From Rhodoferax aquaticus (GTDB lineage: Bacteria; Pseudomonadota; Gammaproteobacteria; Burkholderiales; Burkholderiaceae_C), in assembly GCF_006974105.1 (NCBI RefSeq), contig NZ_CP036282.1:1364001-1428000 (forward strand): 64,000 bases of DNA, read 5' to 3'. A model generated the notes under the pieces. That model was not told the origin of the DNA, searched no databases, and worked only from the letters and a program-made list of their open reading frames with translations. This document shows positions 17,505 to 25,826 of the stretch, in pieces; the stretch's first letter is position 1, and the number at the start of each line of letters is the position of its first letter. A program made the position numbers and the translations under genes.

Positions 17505-19037
17505 ATGACCGATTTGACATCTGCTGTTACCCCTGAATTGAACGCTGACACCCTGCCCATGGCCTTTGCCCAGCTGCAGCTGTCTGCCCCCTTGGCCCGC
17601 GCTGTGGCTGAAATGGGCTATGAGACCATGACGCCTATCCAGGCGCAGGCAATTCCGGTGGTTTTGCAAGGCCGCGATGTGATGGGCGCCGCCCAGACAG
17701 GCACCGGCAAAACAGCGGCTTTCTCTCTGCCTCTGCTGCAACGCATGTTGCGCCACGAAAACGCGTCCACTTCTCCAGCCCGCCATCCTGTGCGCGCCTT
17801 AGTGTTGTTACCCACCCGCGAATTGGCGGACCAAGTCGCCCAGCAAATCAAGCTGTACGCCAAGTACACCAACTTGCGCAGTGCCGTGGTGTTTGGCGGC
17901 ATGGACATGAAGCCCCAAACCTTGGAGCTCAAGGCGGGGGTGGAAGTGCTGGTGGCAACACCTGGCCGTTTGCTGGACCATATTGAAGCCAAATCCGCCG
18001 TATTGAACCAAGTGGAATACGTGGTGCTGGACGAGGCGGACCGCATGCTGGACATCGGATTCTTGCCAGACTTGCAGCGCATCCTGTCTTACTTGCCCAA
18101 ACAGCGCACCACCTTGCTGTTTTCCGCCACATTCTCTCCAGAGATCAAGCGCTTGGCGGGGAGCTACTTGCAAAACCCGGTGACCATTGAAGTCGCGCGC
18201 TCCAATGCCACGGCATCCACTGTGGAGCAGCATTTCTACAGCGTGAACGAAGACAACAAGCGCCACGCTCTGCACCAAATATTGCGCAAGCACAGCATCA
18301 AGCAGGCGTTTGTTTTTGTAAACAGCAAGCTCGGATGCGCACGCCTGGCGCGCTCTTTGGAGCACGAAGGCCTGCGCACCGCGGCCTTGCATGGCGATAA
18401 GAGCCAGGACGAACGCCTGAAAGCGCTGGACGCGTTCAAAAAAGGCGAGGTAGACCTGTTGGTGTGTACGGACGTGGCTGCGCGCGGCTTGGACATCAAA
18501 GACGTGCCTGCCGTGTTTAATTTCGACTTGCCTTTCAACGCTGAAGACTATGTGCACCGCATTGGTCGTACGGGCCGCGCAGGTGCGTCGGGCTTGGCTG
18601 TCAGCTTTGTGGGCGGCAACAACGATGCGCGCTTGGCGGGCGATATCGAGAAGTTGATCAAGACCAAGATTGATCTTGAGGCGTTTGAGTTTGACGAAGA
18701 CACGCCAGACATTCGCAAGCAAGGCCGTATCAACGACGGTCGCCGCATGTATGCCGAGGGTGCGCAAGACGATTCACGTCGCCGCAACCACAGTGGCTCT
18801 GTGCGTGATGTGGCACAAGAAGGCCAATTTGCGCGCCAAGAGCGTGTAGGGCGTCGTGAGTTTGCCCGCCCATCAGCGCCACGCGACCCGTTTTTTGACA
18901 AGCCCTACGAACCAGCAGCGGCCACCGAGCAAACCAGTTCGCCGTCATGGGAAGCATCGGCCCGTCCTGCCGCACGGGGTGTGTCAGCCAATATCAAGCA
19001 CAAAGTCAAGGTCGCTGCGCTCTTCAAAGCCAGTTGA
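17505..19037 (+). CDS. rhlE: DEAD-box RNA helicase, RhlE type
   Basis: The 510-residue helicase shows all core motifs: GYETMTPIQAQAIP (Q motif), AQTGTGKTAAF (I), PTRELADQ (Ia), TPGRLLD (Ib), VLDEADRMLD (II), SATF (III), DVAARGLDIKDV (V) and HRIGRTGRAG (VI). The C terminus from about 420 is polar, basic and low in complexity, ending with a short KHKVKVAALFKAS tail, as in betaproteobacterial RhlE proteins of ribosome assembly and RNA turnover. A second ATG four bases upstream is out of frame. Confidence 0.93.
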   Translation: MTDLTSAVTPELNADTLPMAFAQLQLSAPLARAVAEMGYETMTPIQAQAIPVVLQGRDVMGAAQTGTGKTAAFSLPLLQRMLRHENASTSPARHPVRALVLLPTRELADQVAQQIKLYAKYTNLRSAVVFGGMDMKPQTLELKAGVEVLVATPGRLLDHIEAKSAVLNQVEYVVLDEADRMLDIGFLPDLQRILSYLPKQRTTLLFSATFSPEIKRLAGSYLQNPVTIEVARSNATASTVEQHFYSVNEDNKRHALHQILRKHSIKQAFVFVNSKLGCARLARSLEHEGLRTAALHGDKSQDERLKALDAFKKGEVDLLVCTDVAARGLDIKDVPAVFNFDLPFNAEDYVHRIGRTGRAGASGLAVSFVGGNNDARLAGDIEKLIKTKIDLEAFEFDEDTPDIRKQGRINDGRRMYAEGAQDDSRRRNHSGSVRDVAQEGQFARQERVGRREFARPSAPRDPFFDKPYEPAAATEQTSSPSWEASARPAARGVSANIKHKVKVAALFKAS

Positions 19038-19092
19038 TCAGTGCGCTAACCCAATCCCTATGGGACTGGTGTTTTGCCTTGGTGCTTGAGGC

Positions 19093-19935
19093 CTAGCCAG
19101 GCTTTTGGGCTTGTTCGCAGCGCTGTTGTACCAAACTGGGAGCCGCTTCAGGGGTTTCGAGTTTGAGTGCACTGAGGCAGCCGCCCCAGACGCAGCCGGT
19201 GTCTAGGGCATAAACGTCCTTGCGTGCAAGTAAGCCCAAAGTAGACCAGTGCCCAAAGGCCACGATGTCTTGGGCAGTTTGGCGGTTCGGGGCATCAAAC
19301 CAAGGCATATAGCCTGCAGGGGCGCTGTCGGCTCCATCTGTGGTTTTGAAGTCCATTTGGCCGCTGGCTGTGCAAAAACGCATGCGGGTCAATGTGTTGA
19401 CGATCAATCGCGAGCGGTCCATGCCGGTGAGGGCGTCGCTCCAGACATCGGGTTGATTGCCGTACATGGCATGGAAAAATTCGCCAGCCTCGGGCGAGCG
19501 GAGAATGGTTTCAACTTCCGCCGCCAATGCTATTGTTTTTGCAGCGCTCCACGCAGGTTGTACGCCGGCATGGACCATGAGCAGTGTCTTTTTTCCCCAC
19601 GCCAATTCCAGTGCCAAGTGTTGCTGACGCAGCCACTCCAGCATGGGCGCACGGTCTGGCGCATGCAATATGCCATCTAAGGTGTCCTTGCGGTGTGCCG
19701 GACGCACCCCATAGGACACCGCTAACAGGTGGAGGTCGTGGTTGCCTAACAGGCACTGCGCACTGACGCCGTAGCCCATGAGCCGTCTCAAAACGCCTGC
19801 CGAGTCCGGGCCACGGTTGACCAGGTCACCCAAGAGGTAGAGCGTGTCACGGCTTGGCGAAAACGCCACGGTGTCTAAGAGCCCTTGCAAGGCAGTGTTG
19901 CAGCCTTGTACATCGCCGATAAGGTAAAGTGCCAT
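19093..19935 (-). CDS. apaH: bis(5'-nucleosyl)-tetraphosphatase (symmetrical)
   Basis: The 280-residue metallophosphatase cleaves Ap4A to two ADP. Calcineurin-type motifs are YLIGDVQGC (4-12), LYLLGDLVNRGPDS (33-46), LLGNHDLHLL (63-72) and MVHAGVQPAW. It lies tail to tail with the helicase gene and head to head with the CNNM-type gene, with only 24 bases between the starts. Confidence 0.95.
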   Translation of the reverse strand: MALYLIGDVQGCNTALQGLLDTVAFSPSRDTLYLLGDLVNRGPDSAGVLRRLMGYGVSAQCLLGNHDLHLLAVSYGVRPAHRKDTLDGILHAPDRAPMLEWLRQQHLALELAWGKKTLLMVHAGVQPAWSAAKTIALAAEVETILRSPEAGEFFHAMYGNQPDVWSDALTGMDRSRLIVNTLTRMRFCTASGQMDFKTTDGADSAPAGYMPWFDAPNRQTAQDIVAFGHWSTLGLLARKDVYALDTGCVWGGCLSALKLETPEAAPSLVQQRCEQAQKPG

Positions 19936-19959
19936 GGTGTTTATTCTCGCTGAGCCTAC

Positions 19960-21255
19960 ATGGACATTTTGTTGATTATTTTGCTGACTCTTCTCAATGG
20001 CGCCTTTGCCATGTCGGAGTTGGCGCTCACCGCCAGCCGCAAGGTGCGCTTGCAGACCATGGTGGAGGTGGGTGACAAGGGGGCGAAAGCCGCATTGGCA
20101 TTGCTAGACAATCCCACGCAGTTTTTGTCAACGGTCCAGGTGGGAATTACTTCCATTGGTATGCTCAATGCCATTGTGGGCGAAGCGGCATTTAGTGACG
20201 GAGTGGCTGCGTGGCTGCAAGCCACCTTGCAAATCTCTGCAAAAGCTTCTGAGATTTCTGCGACCGCGTTTGTGGTGACCTGTATCACCTTTGTCACCAT
20301 CCTGTTTGGTGAGTTAGTGCCAAAGCGTATTGGTCAACTTTACCCTGAGGCCGTAGCGCGTCTGATGTCGCGGCCCATGACTTGGGTTGCTATTGGAGCG
20401 AAACCCTTTGTGCGCCTTTTGTCTGTCGCTACGGTAGCCATACTGAAACTGCTGCGCATCGACACAAGCGACAACCGAGCCGTGACAGAGGCCGAGATTA
20501 CGGCCAGTTTGGAGGAGGGCGTTGACGCCGGAATCATTGAAGAGCATGAACACCAGATGGTGCGCAATGTATTCCATTTGGATGACAGACCGCTGACCTC
20601 CATGATGCTGCCACGCTCTGATATTGAGTGGTTGGACGCTAACCTCTCGGTGGCCCAGTGCCTGCTGAAAGTGAGCACGGCGGGGGACAAAGGCAGCCAC
20701 TCTTGGTACCCCGTCTGCAGGGGGTCCTTGGACGATGTGATTGGTCAGATCAGTGTGGGGCGTTTGTTATCCCTCCGAACGGACGAGCACTCCAGCATCC
20801 TGTCTCAGGTGGAACCAGCGGTGTTCGTCCCGGAAACGTTGAGTGGTATGGAGCTGATTGAGCAGTTTCGGGTCAAGGCGGCGCGCATGGTGTTTGTGGT
20901 GGACGAGTATGGCGTGGTGCAAGGCTTGCTTACTCCGCACGATTTGCTTGAGGCCATTACCGGAGAGTTACATCCTTCCCCTCAAACACAAGCGTGGGCG
21001 ACCGCGCTGGTTGATGGCTCGTGGGTGCTGGATGGTCTTATGCCGGTCGGTGAGTTGAAGGCCCGTTTAGATATTGACGAAGACCTACCGCAAGAAGACC
21101 GAGGGCGTTACAACACCTTGGCTGGGTTGCTCATGTCTGTTTCTGGACACATGCCCATGGTTGGCGAGGTGGTCATCTGTGCCCACTGGCGTTTTGAAGT
21201 GACGGAGTTGGAAGGGCGGCGCATTGAAAAAGTCCTTGCCCGCCGAACCATCTAG
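19960..21255 (+). CDS. hemolysin-family/CNNM-like membrane protein with CBS and CorC domains
   Basis: The 431-residue protein has a DUF21 membrane domain at about 1-190 (N-terminal MDILLIILLTLLNGAFAMSEL and the conserved LTASRKVRLQTM and GEAAFSDGVA segments). A CBS pair follows at about 205-340 (MMLPRSDIEWLDAN; VVDEYGVVQGLLTPHDLLEAITGEL), then a CorC_HlyC domain to the C terminus (PVGELKARLDIDEDLP, YNTLAGLLMSVSGHMP). Relatives are linked to magnesium or cobalt export and resistance. Despite the family name there is no evidence for hemolysis. Confidence 0.9.
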   Translation: MDILLIILLTLLNGAFAMSELALTASRKVRLQTMVEVGDKGAKAALALLDNPTQFLSTVQVGITSIGMLNAIVGEAAFSDGVAAWLQATLQISAKASEISATAFVVTCITFVTILFGELVPKRIGQLYPEAVARLMSRPMTWVAIGAKPFVRLLSVATVAILKLLRIDTSDNRAVTEAEITASLEEGVDAGIIEEHEHQMVRNVFHLDDRPLTSMMLPRSDIEWLDANLSVAQCLLKVSTAGDKGSHSWYPVCRGSLDDVIGQISVGRLLSLRTDEHSSILSQVEPAVFVPETLSGMELIEQFRVKAARMVFVVDEYGVVQGLLTPHDLLEAITGELHPSPQTQAWATALVDGSWVLDGLMPVGELKARLDIDEDLPQEDRGRYNTLAGLLMSVSGHMPMVGEVVICAHWRFEVTELEGRRIEKVLARRTI

Positions 21256-21273
21256 AGCGAACGGGCAAAGTCC

Positions 21274-22044
21274 TTACATCCTCCCTGTGAGTCGATACAC
21301 CGCGATACCGAGGTACTCGTGCAAAATGATGTCCCAAGCCGGTGGCCCCTTGGCGATGGAGTAGTCCAACCAGTCCGCGGCTGGCTTTGACTGGTAATCC
21401 ACAGGGTAGGCTGTAACGTTCCATCCGGCCTTTTTAAAAGTGGCCATGGAGCGTGGCATGTGGGTTGCAGACGTCACCAGTAACCACCGTTGCCGAATGT
21501 CTACATTGGGCATATTGGCGCTAAATGCCGCGTTTTCGTGTGTGTTGCGGGACTTAGATTCATACTCAATGCGAGCATCCGCCAAGCCCATGGTGGTATA
21601 GAAGACGCGGGCCCGCTCTGCTTCGCTTGGGCCTGAGCCCATGAGCGTTCCCTCGCCGCCCGTATAAATCACACGCAGGTGCGGGTTGCGGTGAATCAAT
21701 GCCACGGCAGTCGTGAGTCGCTCACCACTCGCTGCTAAGAGGGGCTGTAGATGTGCTTGTTGTAGCTCTCCAGACTCCGTTGCACCACCCAAAACCACAA
21801 CGCCTACATACGCGCTCAGGTCCGCCTTGGGGTCCATTTCTTCGTACTGGCTTTCTAGGTAGTAGCCTAGTCGATCACGGGGATAACTCCAGCCGATGAG
21901 CAGCAGCACAAGTGATGCGGCCACCCATAGCCGGCGTGCGCGCATGGGGTGTGAGCGTATAAACCACAAACCTGCAAGCATCAAAGCAAGCACGTACCAA
22001 AGCGGCTGAGTCACAACGTCCAAGATCTTTGATGCAACAAACAT
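21274..22044 (-). CDS. YdcF/ElyC family protein (DUF218)
   Basis: The protein has 256 residues, with two N-terminal membrane helices (about 12-30 and 38-54) followed by a periplasmic DUF218 domain. VVVLGGATESGEL, VIYTGGEGTL, ARIEYESKSRNTHENAAF and LLVTSATHMPRSMATFKKAGWNVTAYPVDY are the typical motifs. E. coli ElyC of this family takes part in envelope biogenesis. It lies 18 bases downstream of the SEL1-repeat gene on the same strand, so the two may be cotranscribed. Confidence 0.88.
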   Translation of the reverse strand: MFVASKILDVVTQPLWYVLALMLAGLWFIRSHPMRARRLWVAASLVLLLIGWSYPRDRLGYYLESQYEEMDPKADLSAYVGVVVLGGATESGELQQAHLQPLLAASGERLTTAVALIHRNPHLRVIYTGGEGTLMGSGPSEAERARVFYTTMGLADARIEYESKSRNTHENAAFSANMPNVDIRQRWLLVTSATHMPRSMATFKKAGWNVTAYPVDYQSKPAADWLDYSIAKGPPAWDIILHEYLGIAVYRLTGRM

Positions 22045-22062
22045 TGCAAGATCCCCTGCGGT

Positions 22063-23859
22063 CTATTCGCAGTTTCTAAAGCTACGAGCTTGGCATTCCT
22101 TGGCCAGTGTTCTGGCCTGTGCAAGTTGCAGTTCACTCATTTTGCTGGCGACCACGCCACGGTTTTTTAGCGCATTGGCATTGCTGGAGAGCGCCCCCAA
22201 GTTAAACCACATGTGCGCGCGAACCACGTCCTTTGGGACACCTTGGCCGTTGTCATACATCACACCCAAGTTAGTCAGGGCGCTGGCGTTGCCTTGTGCT
22301 GCCGCTTGACGGAACCAGCGAAGCGCTTGGCCGTAATCTTGGGTAACACCCAACCCTTCAAGGTACAAGGCTGCCAAATTGAGTTGGGCACGCAGATGGC
22401 CTTGCAGAGCCGCTTTTTCGTACCACAGGGCAGCCTCGGCGTAGTCCTGAATAGCACCTCGTCCGACATCGTGCGTCACGCCCACTGCATACTGTGCAAC
22501 GGCATCACCCTGTTGAGCGGCCAGGCGGTACCATTTCGCGGCCTCTAGCGGGTCTTGAACAACTCCTTTGCCAGCGTCGTACATGCCGCCTAGGTTGACC
22601 TGTGCTTGGGCAGAACCTTGTGCTGCCGCTAAGCGGTACCACTTCACGGCTTCCATGGGGTTAGCTACGACGCCACGACCATCCTCATGCATAGTGCCAA
22701 GGTTGGTTTGCGCCAGAGCGCTGCCTTGGCTGGCTGCCAAGCGGTACCACTTGGCGGCCTCGGCATAGTCCTGCATGAGCCCTCGACCCGCGTCCAGCAT
22801 CACTCCTAGGTTGGCTTGCGCGCTTTTGTCTCCTTGGGCTGCCGCTAACCGGTACCATTTGACGGCTTCTTGCGCATCAGGCGCGACACCACGGCCCGTG
22901 TCTAAGGCAAAGCCCAGGCCTGCTTGCCCCAAAGCATTGCCTTGGGCCGCAGCTTGGCGAAACCAGCGCAGCGCTTCTATGGGGTCTTTGGGTGCACCTA
23001 AGCCACCGTCTACCAACACGCCTAAATGCGCTTGCGCAACCGCATTGCCTTGGTTGGCTGCCTGTCGCAACCATTTAGTTGCCTCAGCATAGTCTTGCGG
23101 TACGCCTTTGCCAGTGGCAGCCATCACACCCAAGTTGGCCTGCGCATTGGCATTGCCCTTGGCTGCAGCCATACGGAACCAACTGGCCGACTCAGTTAAA
23201 TCAAGCGGTGCTTTTTGCCCTTCCTTGTAGAGCATGCCCAAGGTGTTTTGCGCATTGACATCGCCCTGCAGGGCGGCTTTTTTGTACCACTTGACGACAT
23301 CGTCGGGGTCGCCACTCGTTACCAAGCCTTTGTCATACAGAAGCGCCAAGCTACTTTGTGCAAAGGCGTTGCCTTGCTCTGCTGCACGTTCAAACCATTT
23401 CACCGCTTCTGCTTGGTCCTGTTCTACGCCTTGCCCCAGGCTGTACATCGCGCCCAGGTTTGCCTGCGCCACTGCCAAGCCCTGCACCGCTGCACGGCGG
23501 TACCATTTGACGGCTTCTCCAAAATCTTGTGCGACACCGCGGCCGTTGTCAAATAGCACGCCAAGGTTCACCTGCGCGTTTGCGTTGTTTTGCGCGGCGG
23601 CTAGCCGGTACCACTTGACGGCTTCCACCAGATTTTTGCCAACACCTTGACCATTTTCAAACATGAGGCCCAAGTTGAATTGACCCAATGCGTCCCCTTG
23701 GTCTGCCGCTGAGCGATAGCCCTTTACTGCTGTTTCAAAATCACCGCGTATATACGCTTCGCGCGCGTCGTCCAAAGGGCCGGAAAATGCCGTTGGAGCG
23801 TTCAAAACAGTCGCCAAAACAGTGGCCAAGAGTGCGAGCTTGGAAGTTAACTTGTGCAT
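22063..23859 (-). CDS. SEL1-repeat protein with 14 tandem repeats, exported
   Basis: The 598-residue protein has a signal peptide (MHKLTSKLALLATVLATVLNAPTAFS). About 14 consecutive SEL1 (TPR-like) repeats of 36 residues follow, each with the pattern AQxNLGxMYDxGxGVxQDxxEAxKWYRxAAxQGxA. Repeat 4 has an insertion (GLVTSGDPDD) and repeat 5 is divergent. Such solenoids are scaffolds for protein contacts in the periplasm; the partner is unknown. The DNA repeats at near 108-bp periodicity, so the copy number may vary between strains. Confidence 0.92.
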   Translation of the reverse strand: MHKLTSKLALLATVLATVLNAPTAFSGPLDDAREAYIRGDFETAVKGYRSAADQGDALGQFNLGLMFENGQGVGKNLVEAVKWYRLAAAQNNANAQVNLGVLFDNGRGVAQDFGEAVKWYRRAAVQGLAVAQANLGAMYSLGQGVEQDQAEAVKWFERAAEQGNAFAQSSLALLYDKGLVTSGDPDDVVKWYKKAALQGDVNAQNTLGMLYKEGQKAPLDLTESASWFRMAAAKGNANAQANLGVMAATGKGVPQDYAEATKWLRQAANQGNAVAQAHLGVLVDGGLGAPKDPIEALRWFRQAAAQGNALGQAGLGFALDTGRGVAPDAQEAVKWYRLAAAQGDKSAQANLGVMLDAGRGLMQDYAEAAKWYRLAASQGSALAQTNLGTMHEDGRGVVANPMEAVKWYRLAAAQGSAQAQVNLGGMYDAGKGVVQDPLEAAKWYRLAAQQGDAVAQYAVGVTHDVGRGAIQDYAEAALWYEKAALQGHLRAQLNLAALYLEGLGVTQDYGQALRWFRQAAAQGNASALTNLGVMYDNGQGVPKDVVRAHMWFNLGALSSNANALKNRGVVASKMSELQLAQARTLAKECQARSFRNCE

Positions 23860-24149
23860 TGCGCGTAGGCTTTTGGGGTAACGAAGAGGTTCTAGGCTAG
23901 AGCGTAATTATGGGGCTTAGGCATAGGGCACCTCAGGACTGCACCAGAATCAATTTCACCTGCTGGTGAGTGAGAGCACTCGATTGCGTGTGTTGATGCG
24001 CCGCGCGTACCTGTGGAGCTGGGCGACCATGCCTTACCGGCCTAGCAACTTGATAGGCTCCTACTTGTGCGCCATGCCTTTTGAGCCTTTGCATGGCGTA
24101 GAGATTCACAACTAGGGCGCATGCGCTAACTGCGCAGTCCTCGGCCTGC
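23860..24149. other. intergenic region without a recognised gene
   Basis: Between the SEL1-repeat gene and the BON gene no supported gene is seen. A 39-codon open frame (23996-24115, plus strand) has no ribosome site or recognisable family. Confidence 0.5.
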
Positions 24150-24488
24150 TTAAGGTTTGATCGTCAATTCGTCGTGAATCGCATGCACGCCGTCCGCAGC
24201 CCGGGCAATGCGCAGCGCCTCATCGATCTGCGTTTGGGTGTCTAGTACACCTATCAAGCGCACATCGCCCTTGAGCGTTACTACGGCAATTTCAAAGCTC
24301 TTTAGAGCAGCGCTTTGATGCAAGGCCGTTTTCACGTGCTCGGTGACATCCACGTCAGACACATTGCCTGCAGCGGTGTTTGTTGCTGGAAGCGCTATTC
24401 TTGGCTCTGGCGGCTTGCCACATCCGGCTAGCATTTGAGCCGTAGCGAAGAAGGTGCTTAACAAAACTTGGCGGCTGAATTTCGGCAT
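24150..24488 (-). CDS. BON-domain lipoprotein
   Basis: The protein has 112 residues from the ATG at 24488; a GTG one codon earlier is possible. The signal ends in the lipobox LAGC (cysteine about residue 23). A single BON domain follows: VDVTEHVKTALHQSAALKSFEIAVVTLKGDVRLIGVLDTQTQIDEALRIARAADGVHAIHDELTIKP. BON lipoproteins (OsmY/DolP-like) bind phospholipid or stabilise the outer membrane. The gene stands alone. Confidence 0.87.
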   Translation of the reverse strand: MPKFSRQVLLSTFFATAQMLAGCGKPPEPRIALPATNTAAGNVSDVDVTEHVKTALHQSAALKSFEIAVVTLKGDVRLIGVLDTQTQIDEALRIARAADGVHAIHDELTIKP

Positions 24489-24634
24489 CACATTGGGTCT
24501 CCCTGAAAGGTGCCACCGTGTTGGACGGCAACCCGGTCAGCATCGCGGAGGGCAGCAGGATTGTCGGTGCGCTGACCCACACTGGCAGACTTGCGCCGCT
24601 GCGCTGGAGGCGGAAGTTTTGAAGTGATCGCCGT

Positions 24635-24668
24635 GAAAAAGCCCGCTGACCTTGCGATCATCGGGCTT
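24635..24668 (-). terminator. terminator after tRNA-Thr
   Basis: AAGCCCG (24639-24645) and CGGGCTT (24662-24668) form a stem. Read on the minus strand the right arm runs into five T. It lies eight bases after the 3' end of the tRNA. Confidence 0.7.
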
Positions 24669-24675
24669 CAAAAAT

Positions 24676-24751
24676 TGGTGCCGCTTAACGGAATCGAACT
24701 GTTGACCTTCTCCTTACGAAGGAGCTGCTCTACCAACTGAGCTAAAGCGGC
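24676..24751 (-). tRNA. tRNA-Thr (anticodon CGT)
   Basis: The 76-nt cloverleaf has a seven-pair acceptor GCCGCTT/AAGCGGC, discriminator A, encoded CCA, D arm AGCTCAGTTGGTAGAGC, anticodon loop TTCGTAA (CGT) and T arm with GTTCGATTC. It reads ACG codons. Confidence 0.96.
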
Positions 24752-24763
24752 ACTAAGCCTTCA

Positions 24764-24769
24764 ATTATA
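24764..24769 (-). promoter_or_regulatory. -10 element of the tRNA-Thr promoter
   Basis: On the minus strand a perfect TATAAT lies 12 bases before the tRNA 5' end. No convincing -35 hexamer is seen. Confidence 0.5.
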
Positions 24770-24799
24770 CCGAGCTAAGTGCTGCTGGCTGGGGCCGCC

Positions 24800-25804
24800 T
24801 TACGCTTCGTTGTGGTAACGGGTGACGCGTTCGACCTCGTTTTTGGAGCCCAATACAACGCTTACGCGTTGGTGCAGTTTTTCGGGTTGGATGTCCAAAA
24901 TGCGGGTGCGCGCGTTGGTGGCCGCGCCGCCTGCTTGCTCGATGAGCCAGCCCATGGGGTTGGCTTCGTACATCAGGCGCAGCTTGCCTGGCTTGTCGGG
25001 CTCGCGCTTGTCCCAGGGGTACATAAAGATGCCGCCGCGCGTGAGAATGCGGTGCACGTCGGCCACCATGCTGGCAATCCAGCGCATGTTGAAGTCTTTG
25101 CCGCGTGGGCCTTCCACGCCTGCCAAGCATTCGTCCACATAGCGTTTGATGGGCGCATCCCAGTGGCGCATATTGCTCATGTTGATGGCAAATTCTTTGG
25201 TGTCTTCCGGCACCTTGACGTTTTCTTGCGTCAGGATGAACGAGCCTTGTTCGCGGTCTAGGGTGAACATGGCGACTCCGTCTCCCACGGTCAGCACCAA
25301 GGTGGTTTGCGGGCCGTACACGCAGTAGCCTGCAGCCACTTGCTTGCAGCCGGCTTGCAAGAAATCTTGCTCCGACACGCCCGCACCTTCGGGTTTTTTC
25401 AACACGCTAAAGATGGTGCCGATGCTCACGTTCACGTCGATGTTGCTGGAACCGTCCAAAGGGTCGAAAAGCAGCAAGTACTCGCCTTGCGGGTAGCGGT
25501 TGGGCACCACGTAGATGCCTTCCATTTCCTCGCTGGCCATGGCGGCCAAGTGGCCGCCCCACTCATTGGCTTCGATCAGCACTTCGTTGGCAATGATGTC
25601 CAACATTTTCTGCATCTCGCCTTGCACGTTTTCGCTCTCGGCGCTGCCCAGCACACCTCCGAGCGCACCTTTGTTGACGGAGCGACTGATGCTTTTGCAA
25701 GCGCGAGCCACCACTTCCAACAACAGGCGTAGCTGCGCGGGGATGTGGCCATCCACCCGCTGCTGCTCTACCAAGTAGCGCGTTAAGGAAATCTTTGAAG
25801 ACAT
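24800..25804 (-). CDS. fbp: fructose-1,6-bisphosphatase class 1
   Basis: The 334-residue enzyme starts [15 protein letters not shown] after AGGAGTTTGTG; a GTG one codon earlier is less likely. It hydrolyses fructose-1,6-bisphosphate in gluconeogenesis and, in autotrophs, the Calvin cycle. Key motifs are [25 protein letters not shown] (metal site) and the C-terminal [38 protein letters not shown]. It lies 22 bases downstream of pepN on the same strand. Confidence 0.96.
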   Translation of the reverse strand: MSSKISLTRYLVEQQRVDGHIPAQLRLLLEVVARACKSISRSVNKGALGGVLGSAESENVQGEMQKMLDIIANEVLIEANEWGGHLAAMASEEMEGIYVVPNRYPQGEYLLLFDPLDGSSNIDVNVSIGTIFSVLKKPEGAGVSEQDFLQAGCKQVAAGYCVYGPQTTLVLTVGDGVAMFTLDREQGSFILTQENVKVPEDTKEFAINMSNMRHWDAPIKRYVDECLAGVEGPRGKDFNMRWIASMVADVHRILTRGGIFMYPWDKREPDKPGKLRLMYEANPMGWLIEQAGGAATNARTRILDIQPEKLHQRVSVVLGSKNEVERVTRYHNEA

Positions 25805-25826
25805 CACAAACTCCTGAAATGAAAAA

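Noticed and set aside
19529..19545. Element-like head with ATAGC within apaH, in the frame used by other coding copies
   Set aside because: TIALAAEVE is ordinary ApaH sequence and no tail follows; probably chance.
22063..23859. Regular repeat spacing that could suggest a CRISPR array
   Set aside because: The repeats are coding SEL1 units of about 108 bp in one open frame, not short identical repeats with unique spacers.
23996..24115. 39-codon open frame between the SEL1-repeat and BON genes
   Set aside because: No ribosome site, no family similarity and short length; listed only as part of the intergenic note.
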